Of a stretch of DNA of 64,000 nucleotides, positions 27,166-35,821 are shown in pieces. The stretch's first letter is position 1. Every line of letters starts with the position of its first letter. The notes beneath the pieces are model-generated. The model ran no database searches. It was not told where the DNA came from and saw only the letters and a list, made by a program, of their open reading frames with translations. The position numbers and the translations under genes are program-made. Source of the stretch: JBCBKU01 sp965267475 (GTDB taxonomy: Bacteria > Pseudomonadota > Alphaproteobacteria > Rhodobacterales > Rhodobacteraceae); assembly GCA_965267475.1 (NCBI GenBank), contig OZ254079.1, positions 1,116,001-1,180,000 of the forward strand, read 5' to 3'.

Positions 27166-27449
27166 AGAAGTTTGTCATCATGCATATGGGGTTTGAAATG
27201 CCCTCGCCCGAGATCATGGAGAAATGGAATGCCTGGTTCGCCAAGATCGCCGACAACACAGTGGAAAACCTTGGCTTCCGGGGCGGGAAAGAGGTGAACC
27301 ACGACGGCACCGTAGAACTTGGCATGGATGCCGATGCGATCACCGGGATCTCGATTGTAGAGGCAGAAGATCTGGACGCTGCCGTCGCCATGACCGAGGG
27401 CAACCCGTTCATAAAGGCCGTCCGAGTGTACGAGACGATGTCACACTAG
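27162..27449 (+). CDS. YCII-related small protein
   Basis: 95 aa with the YCII alpha-beta sandwich pattern: KKFVIMHMGFEMPSPE, AWFAKIADNTVENLG, GGKEV, TGISIVEAEDLDAAVAM and EGNPFIKAVRVYE (likely active-site region G-x-P). YCII proteins are enzyme-like and often occur with ArsR/AHSA1 or sigma-factor genes; their reaction is generally unknown. A good ribosome site (GGAAGGACAGGGAC) overlaps the end of the preceding gene. It converges on the caspase gene with only four bases between. Confidence 0.85.
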   Translation: MKKFVIMHMGFEMPSPEIMEKWNAWFAKIADNTVENLGFRGGKEVNHDGTVELGMDADAITGISIVEAEDLDAAVAMTEGNPFIKAVRVYETMSH

Positions 27450-27453
27450 GACG

Positions 27454-28971
27454 TCAGTTTACGCGGACCCCGTTCACGGTGCAGGTCGATGTGCCCTTGT
27501 GAGTGTATCGGCGCCCGTCTTCGGCGAGGGTCCCGGTGAAGCTGTGGGTTACAGCCGGAAAGAACGTCTGGCCTGAGAAGGCCAGGCCGTTCAGGGCCAT
27601 TTCAACCCGGCCGGTTTGCCCCAGCGAATCGCGAACCGTCCCCTGAAACCGGCCCGGGACGGTTTCGCGCAGCGAAACGGACCCGGTGGTCGATATGAAG
27701 AGCGCGCAGTTGGCCTTGAACGTCCAGGTGCCCGCGAGCGTTGGACCTCCGGTTTTTGGCGTCGGGGCAGTCGTGGGCCGACAAGTAGGACCAGTTTCTG
27801 CCTGGATGGCCTCAAGCGCAGCCTCACTTCCAAGGTCTTCCGATCGCAGTCCCACGCCAGTTTCAGTGAGAAACGCCGCAAAAGCCTGACGCGTTTTGGA
27901 GCCTGCGATTCCGTCCGCCGGACCTGCCGCGCATCCAAGCGCGTTCAATGCGGATTGCGTCTCTCGGATGATTGCAGTCCTTGGACGCTCTGCCACCGGG
28001 GCAGGGGGGTCTTCCAGATCTTGCCTCAGCGCCAAGGCAAGTTGGTAGGCCAAAGCGTCGGATTGATCGGAGTATCGTTCAAGAAACGCATCCAGGGCCG
28101 TGGCCGATCCAAGGCTGCGCGCCAGCTCGAAATCAGCACGCATGTCGTCGATTTCCGGCGCGGGCATCGGTTCTGGGTTTGGCGCGGGCGTGGCACCGAC
28201 ACTGGTGGTGAAAAAGAACTCACCCAACAACTCATCATAATAGGCAGGCACCTGGGTGTGCTGAACGGTCTTGGCCAGTGCGAGTACATCGCGCCTCAGG
28301 CCTGCGACCATCTCACGCAGTTCAAGGCCAGGTTCCGAAAGACGCGGCAGAAGCGCGCGCGTGAAGACCGAATTCGGGTCGTCCTCGGTGTCGCTCAGCC
28401 GGTCGAGTGCCGTTTGGCCTGCACCGGCAGAGAAGATGACGAATGTCCCTTCGGGTGCTGCGATCCGGCCAAGACCGCGCGATGTGCCAATGCTGCGCCC
28501 GTTGGACGCTGGAAACGGGTTGTCGCGACACGCATCGATGATGGCGATGGACATGCGTGCGCCCGTGGCGCGGACGCGATCCAGAAGGTCGGACAAACCA
28601 ATGGATTCGGAACGAACAAAATCCGCGTCCCCGGCGGACGGCGCGACGATATCTGTTGGCAGCAAATAGTTCTCACCCTGAATTTCGACGCCGTGCCCCG
28701 CATAGAAGACGACCGCCGTGTCGCCTGGTTCCAGTGCGTTCGTGAATTCCGAGATCGTGCGGTTCATAGCTCGCCGCCCGACATTCGTGGACTTGAAGAC
28801 CGAATAGCCCTGGTCGGTCAACGTGCTCGCGACCGCATCCGCATCGGCGACGGCCTTCAAGAGAGCAGGCACGTCGGAATAGGCATCATTGCCGATGACA
28901 AGCGCCAATCGATCCTGCCCGAAGGCAGGTGAGGCGAAGAAAAGAAGCAAAGCAGCAAAGATTGCGCGCAT
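27454..28971 (-). CDS. Exported metacaspase-like (C14) protease with a peptidoglycan-binding domain
   Basis: 505 aa. A signal peptide (1-18, SPAFG-Q) is followed by a caspase p20-like domain with VIGNDAYSD, catalytic His93 in VFYAGHGVEIQG and catalytic Cys148 in IIDACRDNPF. After a Pro/Ala-rich linker (about 265-330), a PG_binding_1-like segment occurs (LNALGCAAGPADGIAGSKTR, about 340-360). The C-terminal beta-rich domain contains two Cys. Bacterial metacaspases cut after Arg/Lys, and the two catalytic residues are intact. Export plus wall binding suggests a periplasmic role. A 78-base gap without a clear promoter separates it from lipB. Confidence 0.88.
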   Translation of the reverse strand: MRAIFAALLLFFASPAFGQDRLALVIGNDAYSDVPALLKAVADADAVASTLTDQGYSVFKSTNVGRRAMNRTISEFTNALEPGDTAVVFYAGHGVEIQGENYLLPTDIVAPSAGDADFVRSESIGLSDLLDRVRATGARMSIAIIDACRDNPFPASNGRSIGTSRGLGRIAAPEGTFVIFSAGAGQTALDRLSDTEDDPNSVFTRALLPRLSEPGLELREMVAGLRRDVLALAKTVQHTQVPAYYDELLGEFFFTTSVGATPAPNPEPMPAPEIDDMRADFELARSLGSATALDAFLERYSDQSDALAYQLALALRQDLEDPPAPVAERPRTAIIRETQSALNALGCAAGPADGIAGSKTRQAFAAFLTETGVGLRSEDLGSEAALEAIQAETGPTCRPTTAPTPKTGGPTLAGTWTFKANCALFISTTGSVSLRETVPGRFQGTVRDSLGQTGRVEMALNGLAFSGQTFFPAVTHSFTGTLAEDGRRYTHKGTSTCTVNGVRVN

Positions 28972-29049
28972 GACCGGCCCCTGGCGATGATATTGCCCGA
29001 CTATGGATGCCGTGCCGGTCCTGTGGGGTCGTTTCGTATGATTTGCGTA

Positions 29050-29703
29050 TCAAATGCTGGGAAGGGCCTGCGGATAGGTTTTCTTCAGTGCCACATCCAG
29101 ATCCGCCATGGTGACCGGCAGGCCCAGATCCACAAGGCTTGTCACGCCATGGTCTGATATCCCACAGGGAACAATGCCATCATAGTGGGTCAGATCCGGT
29201 TCCACGTTGATGGAGATGCCGTGAAAACTGACCCATTGCCGCATCTTAATGCCGATTGCCGCAATCTTGTCTTCGCGAGGTGTCCCGTCAGGCAAGGGCG
29301 GCTTCTCAGGTCGCGTGACCCAAACGCCAACGCGGCCTTCGCGCACTTCACCTTTGATGCCGAACTCATCCAAAGAGGCAATGACCCAAGTCTCTAACGC
29401 TTTGACGAAGGCCCTTACATCGCGGCCCCGGGCGCCGACATCCAGCATCGTGTAAACAACGCGCTGACCGGGTCCGTGATAGGTGTACTGCCCGCCCCGG
29501 CGGGTTTGATAGACAGGAAACCGCGCGGGATCCGTCAGATCCTCGGGCTCGGCGGACGTCCCTGCCGTGTAAAGGGGCGGATGCTCAACAAGCCAGATCG
29601 CCTCGTCCTCGGTTCCTGCGCGAATGGCGTTCGCCCGCGCCTCCATGATCCGAAGTGCGTCATCGTAGGGCGTGAGCCCATCAGAGGTGATCCAAGTGAC
29701 CAT
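29050..29703 (-). CDS. lipB: Octanoyl-[acyl-carrier-protein]–protein octanoyltransferase
   Basis: 217 aa. It moves octanoyl from ACP to lipoyl domains for LipA to convert, and its targets include the SucB encoded in this window. Motifs: HPPLYTAGTSA, RRGGQYTYHGPGQ (about 68-80), catalytic Lys153 in IAAIGIKMRQWVSFHG and catalytic Cys180 in IVPCGISDHGVTSL. Its ATG overlaps the stop of the LytTR gene by one base (TGATG), so the two are translationally coupled, an unusual pairing of a regulator and a cofactor enzyme. Confidence 0.96.
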   Translation of the reverse strand: MVTWITSDGLTPYDDALRIMEARANAIRAGTEDEAIWLVEHPPLYTAGTSAEPEDLTDPARFPVYQTRRGGQYTYHGPGQRVVYTMLDVGARGRDVRAFVKALETWVIASLDEFGIKGEVREGRVGVWVTRPEKPPLPDGTPREDKIAAIGIKMRQWVSFHGISINVEPDLTHYDGIVPCGISDHGVTSLVDLGLPVTMADLDVALKKTYPQALPSI

Positions 29704-30470
29704 CAGCGGGGCAGAAGGCCTCGTTCCCGCAGCTTCGCGACGTGCGCGCGGCTCACCGGGATCTCAAATCCGCCCCGCATGGTCAAGATGGCGCGATCAC
29801 CTTCGCGCCGCGCGCTGCCGACATGGTCCCAGGCGATCCAATGCGACCGATGCACCTGATCTCCGTGGGTGTCGCCCGTTTCGCGCATGGCATCCGACAG
29901 ACGCAACAGAACCATATCTTCCCCTTTGGTGGTGCGAATGCGGACATAGTGGTCTTCGACCGACAATGCCACCAGCGCACCGCGCTTGTCTGCGGGGAGC
30001 CTCTCCAGAAGCCGCGGCGGTTCGGTGTCTGCCTCGCGCATGCGGTTTCGATGTATCAACTCCATCGTTCCGGCAAAAACCAGCGCGATGGCGATCACGC
30101 TGAACGCAAAACCGGGAAGTTCGCCTCGCGGGATCCACGCGCCAAATAGCGCGCGGTTCCACAGATACAGAAACACCGTGATCGCAAGCCCGGTCGAGAT
30201 CACGATCGCAAAGAAGATCGCGCGCCAAGGCAACCGCCCTGACAATCGGTGTTCAAGAACCTCACCAACCAAAGCACCGATCGCATAGCAGGCGGCCACG
30301 GTGGCCACCCAATAGGCCATTCGAGGCAGTAGACGAAGCGCATCCTCGGTTCCAAATGGGCCGGCTATTCCCAGCACAAGACCAACCGCGCCCATGATCA
30401 AAAGCGTCTGCGGGCGTGACATGTGCTGCCGCCATTCACGAAGCGCGGATTGCTTTTGGCGGTGTTCCAC
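29703..30470 (-). CDS. Membrane-anchored LytTR DNA-binding regulator
   Basis: 255 aa. Four hydrophobic segments fill the first 140 residues (LLIMGAVGLVLGIAGPFGT; VATVAACYAIGALVGE; AIFFAIVISTGLAITVFLYL; FAFSVIAIALVFAGTME). A C-terminal LytTR domain follows with VALSVEDHYVRIRTTKG, LLRLSDAMRE and VHRSHWIAW. No response-receiver domain is present, so the membrane part is the probable sensor. GTG 30470 is preferred because AGGGGA lies five bases upstream and the segment ALREWRQ matches relatives; ATG 30422 is the alternative. It overlaps lipB by one base. Confidence 0.82.
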   Translation of the reverse strand: MEHRQKQSALREWRQHMSRPQTLLIMGAVGLVLGIAGPFGTEDALRLLPRMAYWVATVAACYAIGALVGEVLEHRLSGRLPWRAIFFAIVISTGLAITVFLYLWNRALFGAWIPRGELPGFAFSVIAIALVFAGTMELIHRNRMREADTEPPRLLERLPADKRGALVALSVEDHYVRIRTTKGEDMVLLRLSDAMRETGDTHGDQVHRSHWIAWDHVGSARREGDRAILTMRGGFEIPVSRAHVAKLRERGLLPR

Positions 30471-30582
30471 GAAGTCCCCTCGGTTGTCCGCGTAGCAGCT
30501 CTGGAAAGGGCAAAGCGGCTGCCCCATCCCACGACCGAGAGTTTTTCAGACGTCCAATGGCGTCGCAACCATAGGAAAGTAG

Positions 30583-31077
30583 ATGTCGTTACAACCGATT
30601 TTGGATGCCGGTTGGCTTATTCAGACCCATATCGCTTTTGCCGCTGTCGCATTGGCATTCGGACCTCTGGCCCTGTTTCGAAGACGCAGGGATATCTGGC
30701 ACAAGGGTTTCGGATATGTTTGGGTCGGCGCCATGGTCGGACTTGCCCTGTCCGGCTTCGCCATCCCAAGCGGCAATCCGATCCTGTTCCATATGGGGCC
30801 AATCCACATATTCACGTTCATGGCGCTTCACGGGATCTGGAGCGGTGTGCGGCACGCACGGGCAGGGCACATCATTGCCCATCAGATGGCCATGCGGTCG
30901 CTTTGGTTTGGCGCCATCGGGATCGCAGGGCTGCTGACTTTGATGCCCGGGCGAACGTTGAACCGGGTGATTTTTGGCGAATCGTCCCAGATCGGCTGGG
31001 TTTTGATCGCCCTAGGCTTGATCGGGCTTTGGCTCCTTTGGCGGCGCCGGGAATCACCGATCCCGCGTCTGTCGTGA
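30583..31077 (+). CDS. DUF2306-type four-helix membrane protein
   Basis: 164 aa, with four hydrophobic helices carrying conserved His residues: IQTHIAFAAVALAFGPLAL, HKGFGYVWVGAMVGLALSG, GPIHIFTFMALHGIWSGV (in part) and AHQMAMRSLWFGAIGIAGLL. The arrangement of a His in each helix is typical of DUF2306 proteins, which may bind heme or a metal, but no function is established. It starts 112 bases from the divergent LytTR gene. The gap has no obvious strong promoter. Confidence 0.75.
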   Translation: MSLQPILDAGWLIQTHIAFAAVALAFGPLALFRRRRDIWHKGFGYVWVGAMVGLALSGFAIPSGNPILFHMGPIHIFTFMALHGIWSGVRHARAGHIIAHQMAMRSLWFGAIGIAGLLTLMPGRTLNRVIFGESSQIGWVLIALGLIGLWLLWRRRESPIPRLS

Positions 31078-31214
31078 ACGCAGCGTTTCGCGGCTGGAAA
31101 CCGAGCCCGGAATTTCTCTGACTGCGGAATTCCGGCCACAGGGGCGGGCAGTGTTCCGCCGGGTGCCATGCGGAAAACCGCCGTAAACCTGCTCTGAAAG
31201 CGTATGTCAGGGCG

Positions 31215-31231
31215 CTGATATTGGATATCAG
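31215..31231. promoter_or_regulatory. Perfect inverted repeat upstream of the PG-binding protein gene
   Basis: CTGATAT-TGG-ATATCAG is a 7-bp perfect inverted repeat with a three-base centre, about 94 bases before ATG 31325. It sits in a 247-base gap (31078-31324) that otherwise shows no gene. It is AT-rich against GC-rich surroundings and lacks a T tract, so an operator is more likely than a terminator. The binding protein is unknown. Confidence 0.4.
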
Positions 31232-31324
31232 AGGGGTCTTTGCACATGGTCTGCCGAGATTGGGGCGGGATCACGCATCCCTGGGGGCGCTGATCAACGC
31301 TGCAACAGCCTCGGAGTAGAGAGC

Positions 31325-32551
31325 ATGACAATGAAGACAATGACCGCGGCGGCACTGGCCGCACTGATTGCCGCAACACCCGCAACGCGGGCGGCTGCGG
31401 ATGCCAAGGAATTTATCGGCGGACTCGTCGTCGGCGGCCTTGTGGGCCACCTGGCTACGAAGGAAGCCCAACGCCGCCAACAGGCGCAGCGCCCGACCGC
31501 CACGCGCCAGCCCGTCGTGACGTCGAAGCGCGTCGTCACGGTTCAGCCTTCGGCTGCCCGGCTTGAAACGCGCGACGTGCAAAAGTCGCTGAACTATTTC
31601 GGCTTCAATGCCGGATCGGTGGACGGCGTGAAGGGTCGCCGGACGCGGGCCGCGATTTCGGATTTCCAAGCCTATATGGGTTATCCGGCCACAGGCCAGT
31701 TGACGGATTTCGAGAAGGATTTCCTTCTGGCGTCTTATGACCGTGCGATCCTGAACGGGTCGAGCACTGGATCCCGCGCCATTCTTGGCGAATACCGCGA
31801 CGATCTGATCCAAAGTTCGGGCGAGTATTCCGGCAGTGGGAAGCGCGTGCCGAACTTCGGGCTGGCATCGGCCGACACTTCGCTGACCACCCATTGCGAC
31901 TCGATCGGCCTGATCACGCGCGCCAATGGCGGCCCGCGCTCGCTTTCGACACTGACGGATGCGCGGTTCGCTCTGAACGAACAATTCTGTGCTGCCCGCG
32001 AAGACGCCATCGAAGATGGCGAAATCCTGATGCAGCAGGTCTCGGGCCTGTCGGCGCGACAGGTTGCTGATCAGTGCGGCGACTTCGGTGGGATTTTGGC
32101 AGGTTATGTGGCTCAGACCTCGACCGAGCCTGCGGATGCCGTCCTTCGCGATGTCGCTTCCTTCGCGACTTCGACCGGGCAAGCACCGGCAGCTTTGGCC
32201 AGCTCGTCGCGGATCTGTCTGGCCGAAGGGTACAAGGCCGATGACATGAACACCGCCATGGGTTCGGCGCTGATGCTGACCGCGCTGGGCGAGGATGCCT
32301 ATGGTGAGCTTCTGGGTCACCACCTGCTGCAAGGGATCGGCGCCGACCAGCGCACGGATCTGGCTGGAGACTGGTACGAGATCGGTTTTGATGCCCTGGA
32401 AGACGGCGAAGCGCCGGTCTTTGGCATCGGCGAACCGGGTCGTGGCCAGTTGGTGCGTGCCGCGGTTTATGACGTTGTCGAACCAAATGGCGCCAACGCA
32501 GGCCATACGGGCCGGAACACCTTGCCAACCTTCACGGTGTCCAACAACTAA
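31325..32551 (+). CDS. Exported peptidoglycan-binding domain protein
   Basis: 408 aa. A signal peptide (about 1-25, ATRAAA-DAK) and a glycine-rich hydrophobic patch (GGLVVGGLVGHLA) come first. A PG_binding_1 domain (about 83-125) follows with VQKSLNYFGFNAGSVDGVKG and RRTRAAISDFQ. The remaining 270 residues are mostly helical with regularly placed Cys (in THCDSIG, EQFCAARED, ADQCGDFGG and RICLAEG) but no domain I recognise. Likely periplasmic and wall-associated. It carries its own terminator downstream. Confidence 0.8.
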   Translation: MTMKTMTAAALAALIAATPATRAAADAKEFIGGLVVGGLVGHLATKEAQRRQQAQRPTATRQPVVTSKRVVTVQPSAARLETRDVQKSLNYFGFNAGSVDGVKGRRTRAAISDFQAYMGYPATGQLTDFEKDFLLASYDRAILNGSSTGSRAILGEYRDDLIQSSGEYSGSGKRVPNFGLASADTSLTTHCDSIGLITRANGGPRSLSTLTDARFALNEQFCAAREDAIEDGEILMQQVSGLSARQVADQCGDFGGILAGYVAQTSTEPADAVLRDVASFATSTGQAPAALASSSRICLAEGYKADDMNTAMGSALMLTALGEDAYGELLGHHLLQGIGADQRTDLAGDWYEIGFDALEDGEAPVFGIGEPGRGQLVRAAVYDVVEPNGANAGHTGRNTLPTFTVSNN

Positions 32552-32571
32552 GGCCACCACACATCGAGCAG

Positions 32572-32606
32572 AACGGCGATCCCGCCCCCGGGGTCGCCGT
32601 TTTTCT
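32572..32606 (+). terminator. Rho-independent terminator after the PG-binding protein gene
   Basis: AACGGCGA pairs with TCGCCGTT around a C/G-rich centre (CCCGCCCCCGGGG, which can extend the stem), followed by TTTTTCTTTTC. It starts 20 bases after the stop codon. Confidence 0.88.
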
Positions 32607-32662
32607 TTTCCAGGCCAAGGATTTGGGCTAGGACGAAGGCTGTTTGTCCAAGGCAGTGACCT

Positions 32663-34294
32663 ATGCGCTTTTACGCTTCGTCCTTCGTCTCGATCATCGC
32701 TTGGTCGCTCTATCCGCTGGCGATCCTGCTCGCCGAGGGCGTGAACGTGATTGCCGCCGCGATGATTGCCCATGTTCTGGCGCATGTCGCCTGGGTCGTG
32801 GCCTATGTATTGCTTGAGCGGCGCGGACCCTATCGGTCTATCGCACAGAAAGGCGTTCTTGGTCCGATCCTGTTGGCGGCGATACTAAACGTCGTTGAAA
32901 CCGCCAGTTTCTTCTCTGCGGTCATGTTGTTCGCACCGGTGGCAGGGACCATAACGCTTGAACTCTGGGTGGTGTTCCTTGTCATCCTAGTGGCGATCCT
33001 GAACCGGGAACGAATCCATCCCCTGGATGCGCTTTTGATTGCGGCATGTTTCGCGGGCGCGGCCACAGCTTCGATTAACGGCGACGTGTCAGGCGGTGTT
33101 GACCGCGACACTGTGATTGGCGGCGCATTGGGGGCTGTCGCGGGCCTTGCGCTTGCTGCCAAAAGCGAAGTGCACCGCCGTGTGGCCGAGCGCCTTGACC
33201 GGCCAAAGACTGCGATGGCACGGGCCATGGGTCCGCATATCCTGTCCACCGGGTTGTCGGTGCCGATTTATGCCGGTGCAATCTGGGCAAGCATCGAAAT
33301 GGAGCTGTTCCCTGGCGCCTTGCCGATCCGTGAAGCTGTGCCCATCGCGATCACCATGGCCATCGGCGCCCCAAGCTTCATTTTTGCGCTTTTGCATAAG
33401 CCTACAGATGCATCGCTTGCGATTTACTATTGCACGCCCGTTCTGGCGGTCTTCTTCCTTGCAACCTTTGGCGTTCAAGAGATCACATACCTGTTGGCCC
33501 TGGGCGGCCTTCTTGTCATTAGCTCGAACATTTTTCTGGCGCTCCGCGCGGGTGAGTTCTCGGCCTGGGCCATCACGGCGTTGAGCGCGCCGATCTTCAC
33601 GTTTCTCGTGCTGGCCTTGCCCCCGGGGCTGATCGCACCCCGCGCAGAGGGTGCCGGTGGGATTGGGTTTGACGCCTTCATCTTCTTTTACGGAGCCCTC
33701 TTCGTCGTGTTCGTCGGCCGGTATTTTGAGCGCCAGTCTTCGGTTGCGAATTTCCTGCGGGGGCTGGCGCTTCGGTCGGACATGGACCGCGAGACGCCGG
33801 AAGAGATCAAGACCGAGATCAATCGCGCCATTCTATCGCTTGTCCGGGAAACGCTTGGCGCGGATATTCCCGCGGACCACCCCGCGCGGGATCGTCTGGC
33901 CACCCTTGTCGGCGATGATCCGAAACGGCGCAAAACCTATTTGGACCCCGTTTTTGAACATGTCGCGACGCGCCGGGCCCGGAACGAACCAGTGGCATTC
34001 TTCATCTTCCAGATCGCCAACATCGGGTTTCTTCTGGCACTGGCGATCAGCCTTGCGGCGGGCCGCGATCTTCTGGCCTTCTCGCTTGGGCTGGCCATTT
34101 GCTGCGTGATTTCGTTCTTTTCGCTCTATTGCTCGGACTATCACCTGCGCGAGGACTTCTTTCCGAAGACGGTCGCGCGCCTTCTTGGTGGTCAGGTGGC
34201 CGATGACAGGATGGAAGGTCGCATTGCGAAGTTCGGTTTCGTTCTGGCGCTTGGGCTGTCCTTCGGAACCTTCGTCTGGTTCACGGCGGTCTAG
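32663..34294 (+). CDS. Large membrane protein with an EamA-like half and a C-terminal membrane domain
   Basis: 543 aa. Residues 1-300 form about ten hydrophobic helices in the DMT/EamA pattern (SIIAWSLYPLAILLAEG, ETASFFSAVMLFAPVAGT, TLELWVVFLVILVAILNRE). A further pair of helices follows, then a charged soluble stretch (about 355-445; RETPEEIKTEINRAILSL, DDPKRRKTYLDP). Three or four more helices end the protein. The fusion is longer than ordinary DMT transporters (about 300 aa). The substrate and the role of the C-terminal part are unknown. ATG 32663 begins a typical N terminus; the gene follows a terminator so it should have its own promoter. Confidence 0.75.
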   Translation: MRFYASSFVSIIAWSLYPLAILLAEGVNVIAAAMIAHVLAHVAWVVAYVLLERRGPYRSIAQKGVLGPILLAAILNVVETASFFSAVMLFAPVAGTITLELWVVFLVILVAILNRERIHPLDALLIAACFAGAATASINGDVSGGVDRDTVIGGALGAVAGLALAAKSEVHRRVAERLDRPKTAMARAMGPHILSTGLSVPIYAGAIWASIEMELFPGALPIREAVPIAITMAIGAPSFIFALLHKPTDASLAIYYCTPVLAVFFLATFGVQEITYLLALGGLLVISSNIFLALRAGEFSAWAITALSAPIFTFLVLALPPGLIAPRAEGAGGIGFDAFIFFYGALFVVFVGRYFERQSSVANFLRGLALRSDMDRETPEEIKTEINRAILSLVRETLGADIPADHPARDRLATLVGDDPKRRKTYLDPVFEHVATRRARNEPVAFFIFQIANIGFLLALAISLAAGRDLLAFSLGLAICCVISFFSLYCSDYHLREDFFPKTVARLLGGQVADDRMEGRIAKFGFVLALGLSFGTFVWFTAV

Positions 34295-34357
34295 TCGAAT
34301 TCCCCCTTCACATCGGGATGTCCATTCGCTATGTCCCGCGGGCCTAGTCAGGACAGT

Positions 34358-34444
34358 GCGGTCGTGGCGGAATTGGTAGACGCGCAGCGTTGAGGTCGCT
34401 GTGGGGTAACACCCGTGGAAGTTCGAGTCTTCTCGACCGCACCA
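34358..34444 (+). tRNA. tRNA-Leu (GAG anticodon)
   Basis: 87 bases including CCA. The acceptor stem GCGGTCG pairs with CGACCGC. The D-arm has GGCGGAATTGGTAGAC and the anticodon stem CAGCG/CGCTG encloses TTGAGGT, giving anticodon GAG. A long variable arm (GTGGGGTAACACCCGT) is followed by the T-loop TTCGAGT. The long arm and anticodon identify it as Leu (CUC/CUU codons). It lies between two converging protein genes. Confidence 0.96.
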
Positions 34445-34462
34445 TTCACCTTCAGTTTGGTC

Positions 34463-35725
34463 TTATTCCGCGGCGTGGGCCGGGATGCGCTTGTCCTTGG
34501 GCAACATCGCCTGAAGCTCCTTCTCAATGGCGGGATGGCAAATGCGGGTGTCATAAGTTTTCAAGGCCAGCTGGCGCGCGCGGGCGCCCATGGCGCGGGC
34601 CAGCCCGGGATTGTCAAGCATCCAGCCAATCGAGGCCGCCGTGGCATCGGGGTCTCGCACATCCACGAATGAGGCCCGATCCCGGCCTGCAACGGCTTCG
34701 CGTACCGGCTCGACATCCGTAACCACCAGGGGCGCGGCAGAGGCCATCGCCTCGATCAATGACCAGCTTAAGACGAAGGGACGCGTCAAATAGACGTGGA
34801 CCGCGCTTCGACGCAAAAGCCGCGCATGATCTTCTTTCGGCAGGAAACCCGTGAAGTGAATGCGCGACAGGTCCAGGTCGTGTTCGGCGAGGGCCTTGGC
34901 CTTCCAGCTTTCAAACTTCTCAGGCGGACGCCCATAGTGGGATCCGTCGGCGCCTGCGATGACCACATGGATGTCCTGACGTTCGCGAAGCAGCCGGTCA
35001 ACGGCGGTCATAAACGTGGGGAAACCCCGCATCGGCTCCAACCCTCGCATAGCGGCCGTGACGATCGGCACATCTGCGGGCAACCCGTCCCATGAGAATG
35101 GTTTGTCGTCCGGCTTCGCAGGCCGGTAGAAGTCGCAATCGACACCATCGTGGAGCACTGCGGTTCGGTCCCGCACATAATCCGGGAATTGCTTGGCCTG
35201 GAAGTTGGTGGGCGAGATGACTCGATCCGCCTGCTGAAAATCCAGAAGGAAGGGCAGATTGCGGACCAGCGCCTTGGCCGCCTGATCGGCTACGGAGCCG
35301 CGCAGGGGGCTTTCCGGCAATGTGTCGGCGCCGGGATGCTGGTACCACCACTCAAGATACTGGACGAGGCGTGCCTTGGGCCATATCGCCTTGGCAAAAC
35401 TACCGGACCCCCATCCGGAATGCGCAAAGATAATATCCGGACGAAACCCGGCTTTCTTCAGTTCGATTGCCCGCCGCGCAAGCGCTTGACCGTTTAGGAC
35501 CGCAGCCTCTGTCCCTTTCAGATAATCGTGCCCGTTTGCCCGAGGCTCTCGGTGGCGATCGTAGCCAATGGTATGAAAACCGTCTTCGTCTTGGACCGCT
35601 TCGTCCCGGCTAAGGCCGGGATGCTGGGACGCAAACACGACCTTCCAGCCTTGCCGGGACAGATAGGCCGCAAGCCCGCCGAACTGCGCGGGAAAGTTTT
35701 CGTGGATGAACAGAATCGTCGGCAT
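34463..35725 (-). CDS. Glycosyltransferase family 4 protein
   Basis: 420 aa of GT-B fold. The N half begins PTILFIHENFPAQFGGLAAYL with the Gly-rich donor loop. The C half has the GT4 nucleotide-sugar site: VIAGADGSHYG, IHFTGFLPKEDHARLL and the E-x7-E-like RPFVLSWSLIEAMASAAPLVV. It probably adds a sugar to a cell-surface glycan. ATG 35725 is chosen because relatives begin right before TILFIHENFPAQ; an in-frame ATG at 35737 lacks a ribosome site. Its 3' end lies 18 bases from the tRNA-Leu gene. Confidence 0.88.
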   Translation of the reverse strand: MPTILFIHENFPAQFGGLAAYLSRQGWKVVFASQHPGLSRDEAVQDEDGFHTIGYDRHREPRANGHDYLKGTEAAVLNGQALARRAIELKKAGFRPDIIFAHSGWGSGSFAKAIWPKARLVQYLEWWYQHPGADTLPESPLRGSVADQAAKALVRNLPFLLDFQQADRVISPTNFQAKQFPDYVRDRTAVLHDGVDCDFYRPAKPDDKPFSWDGLPADVPIVTAAMRGLEPMRGFPTFMTAVDRLLRERQDIHVVIAGADGSHYGRPPEKFESWKAKALAEHDLDLSRIHFTGFLPKEDHARLLRRSAVHVYLTRPFVLSWSLIEAMASAAPLVVTDVEPVREAVAGRDRASFVDVRDPDATAASIGWMLDNPGLARAMGARARQLALKTYDTRICHPAIEKELQAMLPKDKRIPAHAAE

Positions 35726-35770
35726 GAACGCCGCCATAGACGAAAAGCGTTAGGATCGCGTTCTTCACAT

Positions 35771-35799
35771 AAAAAAGGCCGCCCCAAACCGGGACGGCC
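35771..35799 (-). terminator. Rho-independent terminator of the TRAP operon
   Basis: Read on the minus strand, GGCCGTCCC pairs with GGGGCGGCC (one mismatch) around a short GGTTT loop, followed by TTTTTT. It lies about 20 bases after the dctM stop, on the strand of the leftward TRAP operon. Confidence 0.85.
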
Positions 35800-35821
35800 A
35801 AAGCGTTGGAATGGGTCGCCG

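Noticed and set aside
27616..28932. Long plus-strand open frame opposite the metacaspase gene
   Set aside because: It is the antisense shadow of a high-GC gene with a clear signal peptide and catalytic motifs; it has no recognisable domain.
31271..32785. Long minus-strand open frame opposite the PG-binding protein
   Set aside because: Antisense shadow; the plus-strand gene has a signal peptide, PG-binding domain and a terminator.
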